Source: Lacinutrix sp. Bg11-31
Lineage (GTDB): Bacteria > Bacteroidota > Bacteroidia > Flavobacteriales > Flavobacteriaceae
DNA: 64,000 bases
NCBI RefSeq assembly: GCF_002831665.1
Contig: NZ_CP025118.1
Span: 3,472,001-3,536,000, forward strand
Direction of reading: 5' to 3'
Positions within the stretch are counted from its first letter, which is position 1, and every line of letters starts with the position of its first letter. The notes under the pieces were generated by a model. The model saw only the letters and a list, made by a program, of their open reading frames with translations, did no database searches and was not told the DNA's origin. A program made the position numbers and the translations under genes. Positions 53,501 to 61,627 of this stretch are shown here, in pieces.

Positions 53501-53963
53501 CCCAAGAGAGGATTTAAGTGGAAACGATGTTGCAAGAAAACTATTAATCTTGGCGAGAGAATTAGATTTACATAATGAGCTTAGCGATGTTACTATCGAA
53601 AACCTAATTCCAGAACCACTTAGAGAAATTGAAACGGCTAATTTTTTAGAATCTTTAGATGAGATGAATGCTGTTTTTCAGACGAAAAAAGAAGCACAAA
53701 AAGAAGGTCATGTATTAAGATATATTGGTGATTTACACGGTGATTTATCACAAGAAAACGGTGCTCAATTAGATGTGAAACTAGAGTCTGTACCTAGTCA
53801 ATCACCTTTAGGAGCGTTACAAGGTGCCGATTCTATTTTTGAAATTTATACAGAAAGTTATGGCGAAAAACCCATTGTTATTCAAGGCGCAGGAGCAGGA
53901 GCATCAGTAACTGCAAGAGGTGTTTTTGGAGATATACTAAGACTAACAGAAAAGAATAATTAA
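50568..53963 (+). CDS. thrA: Trifunctional fusion: homoserine acetyltransferase-like / aspartokinase / homoserine dehydrogenase
   Basis: This 1131-residue protein has three parts. Residues 1-325 form a MetX-like alpha/beta hydrolase with nucleophile S124 (GGSLGGG), D267 and H300 (GHDAFL). Residues 327-765 form aspartokinase, starting [14 protein letters not shown] and including the [13 protein letters not shown] and ACT-domain segments ([20 protein letters not shown]). Residues about 772-1131 form homoserine dehydrogenase ([39 protein letters not shown]). It covers aspartate phosphorylation, reduction to homoserine and its acetylation for methionine. An internal ATG at 51546 starts the kinase part, but the frame is open throughout. 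The kinase motif has lysine (K335) where threonine is usual (KFGGTS). Confidence 0.92.
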   Translation: [1131 protein letters not shown]

Positions 53964-53972
53964 ATAATAATT

Positions 53973-54022
53973 GTCAGTTCGAGTGATTTTATGACTTTGA
54001 AATAAAATTGTATCGAGAACAA
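53973..54022. repeat. 50-bp dispersed repeat, copy 1
   Basis: It begins GTCAGTTCGAGTGATTTTAT and ends TATCGAGAACAA; a second copy lies at 55609-55658. The motifs TTCGAG and CGAGAA form an imperfect inverted repeat. Both copies sit between genes of the methionine cluster. Confidence 0.65.
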
Positions 54023-54040
54023 TCAAGAATAATAACAGTA

Positions 54041-55210
54041 ATGGATTCTAATAATTTCGAAACCCAAGCCATAAGAACACAAATAGAACGTTCACAATAT
54101 TTAGAACATTCTAGTCCGTTGTATTTAACATCAAGTTATGTCTTTGAAGATGCCGAAGATATGCGTGCCTCTTTTGCAGACGAGAAAGACCGTAATATTT
54201 ACAGTCGCTATTCAAATCCTAACACGTCAGAGTTTATAGATAAAATCTGTAAAATGGAAGGTGCGGAAAGTGGTTATTCTTTTGCTTCGGGTATGTCTGC
54301 TATATTTTCAACATTAGCCGCTTTATTAAATGCTGGAGATCACATTATTTCATGTAATAGTGTGTTTGGTTCTACGCAAACCATGTTTAAAAATATTTTA
54401 CCAAAGTGGAATATTTCAACAAGTTATTTTAAAATCGATGCTATTGATAAAATAGAAAGTCTAATTCTGCCAAGTACAAAAGTAATTTATGCAGAAAGTC
54501 CAACAAATCCTGCGGTAGATATTTTGGATTTAGAAGCTTTAGGGAATCTTGCTAAAAAGCATAATCTTATTTTAATTATAGATAATTGTTTTGCAACACC
54601 ATATTTACAGCAACCGATACAATTTGGAGCAGATTTGGTAATCCATTCGGCAACAAAATTAATAGATGGGCAAGGTCGTGTACTTGGAGGTGTTACTGTT
54701 GGTCGTGCCGATTTAATTAAAAAAGTCTACTTGTTTTCAAGAAACACAGGTCCAGCATTATCACCTTTTAATGCTTGGGTATTGTCTAAAAGTTTAGAGA
54801 CTCTAGCGGTAAGATTGGATAGACATTGTGAAAACGCTTTAAAAGTAGCGACCTTTTTAGAGGGTCATGATAAAGTAAATGTCGTTAAATATCCTTTTTT
54901 AAAATCGCATCCACAACATGAGTTGGCTAAAAAACAAATGAAAGCAGGTGGTAATATTGTTGCTTTTGAAGTTAAAGGAGGCATTGAAGCAGGACGACAG
55001 TTTTTAAATAATATAAAATTATTGTCCTTGTCTGCAAATTTAGGAGATACTAAAAGTATTGTCACGCATCCAGCATCAACAACGCATGCAAAGTTAACTG
55101 AAGAGGAAAGACTACTAACAGGTATTACTGGTGGTTTAGTGCGTGTTTCGGTAGGATTGGAGCATTCAGAAGATATTATAAAAGATTTAAATCAAGCGTT
55201 AGCGCTATAA
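54041..55210 (+). CDS. Trans-sulfuration family PLP enzyme (O-succinyl/acetylhomoserine sulfhydrylase or cystathionine gamma-synthase)
   Basis: This 389-residue enzyme shows SSPLYLTSSYVFEDAEDMR, YSRYSNPNTSEFIDKICKMEGAE and the PLP lysine in IHSATKLIDGQGRVLGG. Its length and the DGQGRVLGG segment resemble O-succinylhomoserine sulfhydrylase (MetZ) more than MetY, but cystathionine gamma-synthase or lyase cannot be excluded. ATG 54041 (MDSNNFETQAIRTQ) is chosen over an in-frame TTG that lies inside the preceding repeat. With MetY upstream, two sulfhydrylase-type enzymes exist in one cluster. Confidence 0.88.
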   Translation: MDSNNFETQAIRTQIERSQYLEHSSPLYLTSSYVFEDAEDMRASFADEKDRNIYSRYSNPNTSEFIDKICKMEGAESGYSFASGMSAIFSTLAALLNAGDHIISCNSVFGSTQTMFKNILPKWNISTSYFKIDAIDKIESLILPSTKVIYAESPTNPAVDILDLEALGNLAKKHNLILIIDNCFATPYLQQPIQFGADLVIHSATKLIDGQGRVLGGVTVGRADLIKKVYLFSRNTGPALSPFNAWVLSKSLETLAVRLDRHCENALKVATFLEGHDKVNVVKYPFLKSHPQHELAKKQMKAGGNIVAFEVKGGIEAGRQFLNNIKLLSLSANLGDTKSIVTHPASTTHAKLTEEERLLTGITGGLVRVSVGLEHSEDIIKDLNQALAL

Positions 55211-55227
55211 AATATAAAACACAGATT

Positions 55228-55518
55228 ATGAGTAATAATTCAGAATTTAAAAACATTCAAGAGTATCTAGATAAAGGTGCTGTAATATTAGATGTAAGAA
55301 CAGAAGGCGAGTATAATGAAGGTCATGTAGAGAATTCACTACATATTGTTTTAGATGAGTTGGAATATGAAATAGACCAATTAAAAGCACTTGAAAAACC
55401 AATAATAACATGTTGTAGAAGTGGTGCTAGAAGCGAAAGAGCAAAAGAAATTTTAGAAGCAAACGGTATTGATGTTATTAACGGAGGACCTTGGGAGAGT
55501 GTAGAGTCTTATCTCTAA
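55228..55518 (+). CDS. Single-domain rhodanese-like protein
   Basis: This 96-residue protein is one rhodanese domain: GAVILDVRTEGEYNEGHVENSLHIVLDEL, active-site loop ITCCRSGARSERA with the catalytic cysteine (CRSGAR) and GGPWESV near the end. It probably carries sulfane sulfur between cytoplasmic enzymes. It follows the PLP enzyme gene by 17 bp, so it belongs to the methionine operon. Confidence 0.9.
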   Translation: MSNNSEFKNIQEYLDKGAVILDVRTEGEYNEGHVENSLHIVLDELEYEIDQLKALEKPIITCCRSGARSERAKEILEANGIDVINGGPWESVESYL

Positions 55519-55542
55519 AATAATAAAAGGTTTACATCGATT

Positions 55543-55570
55543 TGTCATTCCTGTGCAGGCAGGAATCCAT
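55543..55570. repeat. Short dispersed hairpin repeat
   Basis: ATTCCTG (55547-55553) pairs with CAGGAAT (55560-55566), within a TGTCATTCCTG...CAGGAATCCAT unit. Sequences of this form are common non-coding repeats in many bacterial genomes. Confidence 0.55.
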
Positions 55571-55608
55571 TATAAAATTGAAGTAAAAGACAAGAGTAAG
55601 TAATTAAC

Positions 55609-55658
55609 GTCATTTCGAGTGATTTTATGACGAAGGAATAAAATAGTATCGAGAACAA
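55609..55658. repeat. 50-bp dispersed repeat, copy 2
   Basis: It begins GTCATTTCGAGTGATTTTAT and ends TATCGAGAACAA, matching copy 1 at 53973-54022 in almost all positions apart from a few bases in the middle. A 9-bp hairpin (ACACTTAAG/CTTAGGTGT, 55665-55687) lies between it and the metH start. Confidence 0.65.
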
Positions 55659-55708
55659 ATAATAACACTTAAGGTTTTCTTAGGTGTAGTTGAAATATAG
55701 TATTAAGG

Positions 55709-56701
55709 ATGGCAAATATTAAAGAAGAATTACAAAAACGAATTTTAGTATTAGATGGTGCTATGGGTACCATGTTGCAAGCTTATAAATTTTCTGAAGA
55801 GGATTTTAGAGGCGAACGTTTTAAAGATTATGCATCGCCATTACAAGGAAATAACGATTTGTTATCTATCACGCAGCCAGAAGCTATAAAAACCATTCAT
55901 GGTAAATATTTTGAAGCTGGTGCAGATATTATAGAAACCAATACATTTTCGGGGACCACTATTGCTATGGCAGATTACCAAATGGAAGATTTGGTGTACG
56001 AGCTAAATTACCAATCGGCTAAAATAGCTAAAGAAGTGGCCGATGAGTTTACTGCAAAAGAACCGCATAAACCACGCTTTGTGGCAGGTTCAATTGGACC
56101 TACTAATCGTACGGCTAGCATGTCTCCAGATGTAAACGACCCTGGTTATAGAGCGGTTACTTTTAACGATTTACGTGTTGCTTATAAACAACAAGTAGAA
56201 GCGTTAATAGATGGTGGTGCAGATTTACTTTTAGTAGAAACCGTTTTCGATACCTTAAATGCTAAAGCGGCTTTATTTGCCATCGAAGAGGTTAAAGATG
56301 AAAGGAGTATTGATATTCCTATTATGTTAAGTGGTACGATTACAGATGCTTCAGGGCGTACGTTATCAGGACAAACAGCTGAGGCTTTTTTAATTTCGGT
56401 ATCACATATTCCATTGTTATCTGTTGGTTTTAATTGTGCTTTAGGCGCTAATTTATTACAACCGCATCTAGAAGCGATTGCTAGTAAAACCGATTTTGCT
56501 ATTTCTGCACATCCAAATGCAGGATTACCAAATGCTTTTGGTGAGTATGATGAGACTCCCGAAGAAATGGGAGAACAAATAGAAGAATATTTAAAAAAGG
56601 ATTTAATAAATATTATTGGAGGTTGTTGTGGTACAAGTCCTGATCACATTATAGTGATTGCAGCTATAGCTGAAAAATATAAACCAAGACAACATTCTTA
56701 A
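55709..56701 (+). CDS. metH: Methionine synthase, homocysteine-binding half (split MetH, part 1)
   Basis: This 330-residue protein equals the first domain of cobalamin-dependent MetH. It has [13 protein letters not shown] at the start and the zinc-binding cysteines in VGFNCALGA (about residue 247) and [12 protein letters not shown] (about 312-313). It activates homocysteine for methylation. In E. coli this domain is joined to the rest of MetH; here it is a separate gene ending 2 bp before an ABM-domain gene, with the other half behind it. Both halves are presumably needed together. Confidence 0.93.
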   Translation: MANIKEELQKRILVLDGAMGTMLQAYKFSEEDFRGERFKDYASPLQGNNDLLSITQPEAIKTIHGKYFEAGADIIETNTFSGTTIAMADYQMEDLVYELNYQSAKIAKEVADEFTAKEPHKPRFVAGSIGPTNRTASMSPDVNDPGYRAVTFNDLRVAYKQQVEALIDGGADLLLVETVFDTLNAKAALFAIEEVKDERSIDIPIMLSGTITDASGRTLSGQTAEAFLISVSHIPLLSVGFNCALGANLLQPHLEAIASKTDFAISAHPNAGLPNAFGEYDETPEEMGEQIEEYLKKDLINIIGGCCGTSPDHIIVIAAIAEKYKPRQHS

Positions 56702-56703
56702 TC

Positions 56704-56985
56704 ATGATTTTAGAAGTCGCTATTTTAAATATTAAAGAAGGATTATCTCAAGAGTTTGAACAAACATTTGAGGTTGCTCAAGATATTATTTCTTCAATGA
56801 AAGGTTATATCTCGCATCAATTAAAAAAGTGTGTTGAAGAAGACGATAAGTACATATTATTAGTGAACTGGAAAACAATTGAAGATCATGAAATCGGATT
56901 TAGGCAGTCGGAAGAATATAAACAATGGAAAACATTATTACATCACTTTTATGAGCCTTTTCCAACAGTAGAACATTATAAATAA
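56704..56985 (+). CDS. ABM-domain (antibiotic biosynthesis monooxygenase-like) small protein
   Basis: This 93-residue protein is a single dimeric-barrel ABM domain: [76 protein letters not shown]. It keeps the usual W and H residues and has no signal peptide. Such proteins can be heme or quinol-type oxygenases or simple binding proteins. It lies between the two metH halves and overlaps the second by one base (TAATG). Its function in methionine synthesis is unknown. Confidence 0.82.
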   Translation: MILEVAILNIKEGLSQEFEQTFEVAQDIISSMKGYISHQLKKCVEEDDKYILLVNWKTIEDHEIGFRQSEEYKQWKTLLHHFYEPFPTVEHYK

Positions 56986-59657
56986 TGAAAGTTAAACAAA
57001 CGAAATATATGAAATTGTCTGGTTTAGAACCTTTGGTTTTAAACGAAAACAGCAATTTTATAAATGTAGGAGAGCGTACAAATGTAGCAGGTTCTCGTAA
57101 GTTTTTACGTTTAATTAAAAACGAAGAATTTGACGAGGCTTTAGATGTTGCAAGACATCAGGTTGATGGAGGTGCGCAAATTATCGACATTAATATGGAC
57201 GATGGTTTAATTGATGGTGTAAAATCCATGGTTCGTTTTTTAAATTTAATTGCTGCTGAGCCAGATATTTGTCGTGTGCCAATTATGATAGACAGTTCTA
57301 AATGGGAAATCATTGAGGCTGGATTACAAGTGGTGCAAGGTAAATGTGTTGTTAATTCGATTTCGTTAAAAGAAGGTGAAGAAAAATTTATTTGGGAAGC
57401 CAAACAAATTAAGCGTTATGGCGCAGCTGTTATTGTCATGGCTTTTGATGAAGTTGGGCAGGCAGATAATTACGACAGAAGAATAGAAATAGCACAACGG
57501 TCTTACGATGTGTTAGTAAATAAAGTGGGTTTTCCATCGGAAGACATTATTTTCGATCTAAATATATTTCCTGTAGCAACGGGAATGGATGAGCACCGCA
57601 GAAATGCAATCGATTTTATCGAAGCAACACGTTGGGTAAGACAAAACTTAACCAATGCAAGTGTTAGTGGTGGTGTAAGTAATGTCTCTTTTTCTTTTAG
57701 AGGAAATGATGGTGTGCGAGAAGCTATGCACTCTGTATTTTTATACTATGCTATTCAAGCAGGTATGAACATGGGAATTGTAAATCCAGCCTTGTTAGAG
57801 ATTTACGATGACATTCCAAAAGATTTATTAGAGCGTGTAGAAGATGTTATTTTAGATAGACGTGAAGATGCTACGGAACGTTTACTTGATTTTGCAGATT
57901 CAGTTAAAGGATCTAAAAAAGAGAAAGCAGCCGATTTATCTTGGAGAGAAAATCCTTTACAAGATAGAATTACGCATGCATTGGTTAAAGGTATTGATGC
58001 TTTTATTATTGAAGATGTAGAAATAGCGAGACAACAAGCCGATAAACCTATTGAAGTTATTGAAGGTAACTTAATGGCTGGTATGAACGTGGTTGGAGAT
58101 TTATTTGGAGCAGGAAAAATGTTCTTGCCACAAGTGGTAAAATCTGCTCGTGTCATGAAAAAAGCAGTATCCTATCTAAATCCATTTATTGAAGCCGAAA
58201 AAGGCGAAAAACAAAAAGCTTTAGGTAAAGTTTTAATGGCAACTGTAAAAGGAGATGTGCACGATATTGGTAAAAATATTGTGAGTGTTGTTTTGGGTTG
58301 TAATAATTATGAGATTGTGGACCTAGGCGTCATGGTATCTCCAGAGAAAATTATAGCAGCTGCTATAGAAGAAAATGTAGATGTTATTGGATTAAGCGGT
58401 TTAATAACGCCATCCTTAGACGAAATGGTGTATTTGGCTAAAGAAATGGAACGTCAAAATTTTGTTGTTCCGTTATTAATTGGTGGTGCAACAACGTCTA
58501 AAGCACATACTGCTGTAAAGATTGATACACAATATAAAAATGCAGTTGTACACGTTAATGACGCCTCCAGAGCAGTAACTGTGGTTAGTGATTTATTAAA
58601 TCCGAAAACTAGTAATCTGTACGTTGCTAAACTTAAGAAAGATTATGACGAATTTAGAACCAAGTTTTTAAAACGAGGTAAAGAGAAGTCATACATCAGT
58701 ATTCAAAAAGCAAGGGAAGAGAAGTTTAAAATTGACTGGGAAACTAGCAATATTATAAAACCCAAAGAATTAGGTGTGCAAACCTTAACACAGGTTAGTT
58801 TAAAAGAAATTTTACCATTTATAGATTGGAGTCCGTTTTTTAGAAGCTGGGATTTACATGGTAAATATCCAAATATTTTAACCGATGAAGTAGTTGGTGA
58901 ACAAGCCTCTATTTTATTTGAAGATGCGCAGATTATTTTAAAAGAAATTATAAACAAGCAATTACTAAAACCGAAAGCCATTTTTGGTTTGTTTGAAGCG
59001 AATACTATAAACGACGATGATATCTCTATTCAGAAAAAAGGAGAAGAAATTGCTGTGTTTAGAACGTTACGTCAGCAATTAAAAAAGCGAGCAGGAAAAC
59101 CAAGTTTTGCATTGTCAGATTTTATTGCGCCTAAAGAAACTGGAATAACCGATTATATGGGTGCTTTTTGTACTGCTATTTTTGGTGCAGATGAGTTGGC
59201 AAAAAAATATAAAGACAAAGAAGACGATTATAGTGCCATTATGGTACAAGCTATTGCTGATAGATTTGCTGAAGGCTTAGCCGAATATTTACACAAACAA
59301 ATAAGAATAAAACATTGGGCTTATGGCGCAAATGAAGACTTAACAAACGAAGATTTAATTAAAGAAAGTTATAAAGGTATTCGTCCAGCACCTGGATATC
59401 CAGCATGTCCAGACCATTTAGAAAAAGAAACCATTTGGGACTTATTAAAAGTTGAAGAACAAATAGGTGTAACACTTACCGAAAGTTTAGCCATGTGGCC
59501 TGGAGCTGCGGTTTCTGGATATTATTTTGCAAATGAAGAAGCAAAATATTTTGGTTTAGGTAAGATTACAGACGATCAGGTTAAAGATTTTGCACTAAGA
59601 AAAAGCATCACATTAGAGAAAGCAAGAAAATGGTTGCATCCTAATTTAACAGATTAA
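56985..59657 (+). CDS. metH: Methionine synthase, folate-, B12- and activation domains (split MetH, part 2)
   Basis: This 890-residue protein carries the remaining MetH domains. The pterin-binding domain (about 1-300) shows [16 protein letters not shown] and [13 protein letters not shown]. The cobalamin domain (about 330-560) has the B12 base-off motif in [11 protein letters not shown]. The activation domain (about 600-890) has [14 protein letters not shown] and [14 protein letters not shown] for SAM binding. It transfers the methyl group from methyl-THF to homocysteine through methylcobalamin. The start overlaps the stop of the ABM gene (TAATG). Confidence 0.95.
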   Translation: MKVKQTKYMKLSGLEPLVLNENSNFINVGERTNVAGSRKFLRLIKNEEFDEALDVARHQVDGGAQIIDINMDDGLIDGVKSMVRFLNLIAAEPDICRVPIMIDSSKWEIIEAGLQVVQGKCVVNSISLKEGEEKFIWEAKQIKRYGAAVIVMAFDEVGQADNYDRRIEIAQRSYDVLVNKVGFPSEDIIFDLNIFPVATGMDEHRRNAIDFIEATRWVRQNLTNASVSGGVSNVSFSFRGNDGVREAMHSVFLYYAIQAGMNMGIVNPALLEIYDDIPKDLLERVEDVILDRREDATERLLDFADSVKGSKKEKAADLSWRENPLQDRITHALVKGIDAFIIEDVEIARQQADKPIEVIEGNLMAGMNVVGDLFGAGKMFLPQVVKSARVMKKAVSYLNPFIEAEKGEKQKALGKVLMATVKGDVHDIGKNIVSVVLGCNNYEIVDLGVMVSPEKIIAAAIEENVDVIGLSGLITPSLDEMVYLAKEMERQNFVVPLLIGGATTSKAHTAVKIDTQYKNAVVHVNDASRAVTVVSDLLNPKTSNLYVAKLKKDYDEFRTKFLKRGKEKSYISIQKAREEKFKIDWETSNIIKPKELGVQTLTQVSLKEILPFIDWSPFFRSWDLHGKYPNILTDEVVGEQASILFEDAQIILKEIINKQLLKPKAIFGLFEANTINDDDISIQKKGEEIAVFRTLRQQLKKRAGKPSFALSDFIAPKETGITDYMGAFCTAIFGADELAKKYKDKEDDYSAIMVQAIADRFAEGLAEYLHKQIRIKHWAYGANEDLTNEDLIKESYKGIRPAPGYPACPDHLEKETIWDLLKVEEQIGVTLTESLAMWPGAAVSGYYFANEEAKYFGLGKITDDQVKDFALRKSITLEKARKWLHPNLTD

Positions 59658-59729
59658 ATTCCTAGCGAAGACAAGAATCTCTTTAGGTGAGTACTTCCGT
59701 TTTATAAAGCTGAAAAATGGCTGATTAGT

Positions 59730-59803
59730 GCGTTAGGGATTAAAGCATTTGTTGAAGCTCCTCGCAGAGAGCGACTGCTGAAAGCCCGACCTTTAGGTAA
59801 CGC
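59730..59803. repeat. Composite dispersed repeat, copy 2
   Basis: It is bounded by GCGTTA (59730-59735) and TAACGC (59798-59803) and contains GAAGCTCCTCGCAGAGAGCG and CCCGACC. It resembles the 3' end of the unit at 41020-41126 but lacks that copy's long inner hairpin. It fills most of the gap between metH and metF. Confidence 0.55.
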
Positions 59804-59857
59804 CAAAATAGAAATAAATAATAATTTAATGAGATATCTGCTTTTGCAGAACGTATT

Positions 59858-60814
59858 ATGAAAGTAACAGATCACATAAAAAAGGCAAACGGAAATACAC
59901 AGTTTTCTTTTGAAATTTTACCGCCTTTAAAAGGACAAAACATACAGTCGATTTTCGATAATATAGATCCGTTAATGGAATTTAAACCGCCTTTTATAGA
60001 TGTAACTTATCATCGAGAGGAATATGTTTACAAAGATTTAGGCGACGGATTATTGAAAAAGCAAGTAGTTAAAAAACGTCCAGGTACTGTTGGTATTTGT
60101 GCTGCGCTTCAAAATAAATATAATGTAGATGCTATACCTCATATTTTGTGCGGTGGTTTTAGTAAGGAGAATACCGAAAATTTTTTAATCGATTTAGATT
60201 TTTTGGATATCGATAATGTTGTGGCTTTAAGAGGAGATGCTGTAAAAACTGAAACTTATTTTACACCAGAAAAAGAAGGGCATCATTATGCGAGTGAATT
60301 GGTGTCTCAAATTTCGGAACTTAATAATGCGGTGTATTTAGATGACGAGCTGCAAAACTGTTCGGCAACTAATTTTTGCATTGGTGTTGGTGCTTATCCC
60401 GAAAAACATATGGAAGCGCCAAGTCTTGAAAGCGATATTCATTTTCTAAAAAAGAAAATTAATAATGGCGCAGAGTATATTGTAACGCAAATGTTTTTTG
60501 ATAATAATAAGTATTTTCAGTTTGTAGATAAATGCCGAAAAGAAGGAATTACAGTGCCAATAATTCCAGGTTTAAAACCAATATCGACTAGAAAACAACT
60601 TAATATAATTCCGCATCGTTTTAATGTAGATTTGCCTGAAGCGTTAATTAAGGAGGTTATAAAATGTAAAGATAATAAGCAAGTTCGCCAAGTTGGTATC
60701 GAGTGGTGTGTGCAACAATCTAAAGAATTAGAGAAAGCAGGAATTCCATTTTTGCATTATTATTCTATGGGAAAAAGCGATAATATAAAAGCTATAGCTC
60801 AAGCTGTTTTTTAA
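59858..60814 (+). CDS. metF: 5,10-methylenetetrahydrofolate reductase
   Basis: This 318-residue FAD enzyme makes the 5-methyl-THF used by MetH. It shows FSFEILPPLKGQNIQSIF (catalytic glutamate), VDVTYH-type IDVTYHREEY, DIDNVVALRGDA and GAEYIVTQMFFDNNKYFQFV. The length is normal. The cluster position after metH matches its role. The 200-bp gap upstream contains a dispersed repeat, so it may have its own promoter. Confidence 0.96.
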   Translation: MKVTDHIKKANGNTQFSFEILPPLKGQNIQSIFDNIDPLMEFKPPFIDVTYHREEYVYKDLGDGLLKKQVVKKRPGTVGICAALQNKYNVDAIPHILCGGFSKENTENFLIDLDFLDIDNVVALRGDAVKTETYFTPEKEGHHYASELVSQISELNNAVYLDDELQNCSATNFCIGVGAYPEKHMEAPSLESDIHFLKKKINNGAEYIVTQMFFDNNKYFQFVDKCRKEGITVPIIPGLKPISTRKQLNIIPHRFNVDLPEALIKEVIKCKDNKQVRQVGIEWCVQQSKELEKAGIPFLHYYSMGKSDNIKAIAQAVF

Positions 60815-60828
60815 TAATAAAAAAGAAT

Positions 60829-60836
60829 TACATTTG
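60829..60836 (+). promoter_or_regulatory. Candidate -7 box of the Rrf2 regulator gene
   Basis: TACATTTG matches TAnnTTTG and ends 4 bp before the GTG start, so the message could be leaderless. The same distance to a GTG start is seen at 8052-8064. A -33 box is not evident. Confidence 0.4.
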
Positions 60837-60840
60837 TTTC

Positions 60841-61251
60841 GTGTTATCTAAAAAAACAAAATACGGAATTAAGGCATTAGTGCATTTGGCAAAACAGGAA
60901 GAACGTAGTCCTGTGCAAATTGGTACAATATCTTTAGCTGAAAATATATCTCAAAAATTTTTAGAATCCATTTTGCTTTCATTAAAAAAGACTGGAATTT
61001 TAGGTTCTAAAAAGGGAAAAGGTGGAGGTTATTATTTACTTAAAGATCCTAAAGATATTCCTATGACAACTGTTATGAGAGTACTAGAAGGTCCAATAGC
61101 GATGGTGCCTTGCGTAAGTTTGAACTTTTACGAAAAGTGTGATGACTGCCCAGATGAAAACACATGTGCTGTAAATAAAATTATGCTAGAAGTACGTGAT
61201 AGTACTTTAGAGATTTTTAGAAATACTACGCTTTTCGATTTGTGTAATTAG
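60841..61251 (+). CDS. Rrf2 family transcriptional regulator (IscR/CymR-like)
   Basis: This 136-residue regulator begins (GTG) with MLSKKTKYGIKALVHLAKQEE and has a winged helix-turn-helix (ISLAENISQKFLESILLSLKKTGILGSKKGKGGGYYL). A C-terminal cysteine cluster, C93? to C-x(8)-C-x(2)-C-x(6)-C in VPCVSLNFYEKCDDCPDENTC, may bind an iron-sulfur cluster or sense cysteine status. It sits between metF and the sulfate-assimilation genes and so is the likely local regulator of cysH-cysD-cysN. A partial inverted repeat just downstream of their promoter could be its binding site. Confidence 0.9.
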   Translation: MLSKKTKYGIKALVHLAKQEERSPVQIGTISLAENISQKFLESILLSLKKTGILGSKKGKGGGYYLLKDPKDIPMTTVMRVLEGPIAMVPCVSLNFYEKCDDCPDENTCAVNKIMLEVRDSTLEIFRNTTLFDLCN

Positions 61252-61292
61252 CATATTCGCAAAAATAACCACTCATTTTTATAATATTATTC

Positions 61293-61323
61293 TTGATTTT
61301 TATTCAATAATAATATAAGTTTG
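61293..61323 (+). promoter_or_regulatory. Promoter of the DUF2061-cysH-cysD-cysN operon
   Basis: TTG (61293-61295) and TAAGTTTG (61316-61323) are 20 bp apart and match the Bacteroidota consensus. The ATG of the first gene follows 46 bp later. Confidence 0.7.
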
Positions 61324-61332
61324 CACTTTACT

Positions 61333-61352
61333 CTACTAAATCTATAGGGTAG
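61333..61352 (+). promoter_or_regulatory. Possible Rrf2 operator in the cys operon leader
   Basis: CTAC (61333-61336) and GTAG (61349-61352) form an inverted repeat with a 12-bp spacer, placed about 10 bp after the -7 box, where a bound repressor would block transcription. The arms are short, so support is weak. Confidence 0.35.
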
Positions 61353-61369
61353 TTGTTTTTAATAATAAA

Positions 61370-61627
61370 ATGAATATGGGAAATGTAATACATTCGGAGG
61401 TAAGCATAGAAACAGAAGAGCAAGCACCCTCAGAGAATATTAAAAGAAGTTTAGTAAAAACGATTAGCTGGAGAGCGGTAGGTACAATAACAACTGTTGC
61501 AATATCTTACATAATAACAGGAACAATGGCTTTGGCTTTTTCAATAGGAGGAATAGAGTTGGTATCAAAAATGGTATTATACTTCTTTCATGAACGTGCT
61601 TGGGAAAAAATTAAATGGGGAAAATAA
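61370..61627 (+). CDS. DUF2061 family small membrane protein
   Basis: This 85-residue protein has a polar N-terminus and a DUF2061 domain with two helices: SLVKTISWRAVGTITTVAISYIITG and then FSIGGIELVSKMVLYFFHERAWEKIKWGK. The family is widespread, of unknown function, and in Bacteroidota is often encoded in front of sulfate-assimilation genes. Its stop overlaps the preferred cysH start by one base (TAATG), so the two are translationally coupled. Confidence 0.88.
   Translation: MNMGNVIHSEVSIETEEQAPSENIKRSLVKTISWRAVGTITTVAISYIITGTMALAFSIGGIELVSKMVLYFFHERAWEKIKWGK

Noticed and set aside
51546..53963. Internal ATG as start of a separate aspartokinase-homoserine dehydrogenase gene
   Set aside because: The frame is open from 50568 with no stop between the MetX and kinase parts, so a fusion is the simpler reading.
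55519..55708. Riboswitch in front of metH
   Set aside because: Only dispersed repeats and one simple hairpin were found; no S-box, SAM-II or cobalamin motif.
55709..59657. Split metH as a frameshift or sequencing error
   Set aside because: A complete ABM-domain gene with its own start and stop lies between the halves, and both halves have proper ends.
59658..59857. Riboswitch in front of metF
   Set aside because: The gap is filled by a dispersed repeat; none of the SAM or cobalamin aptamer core words is present.
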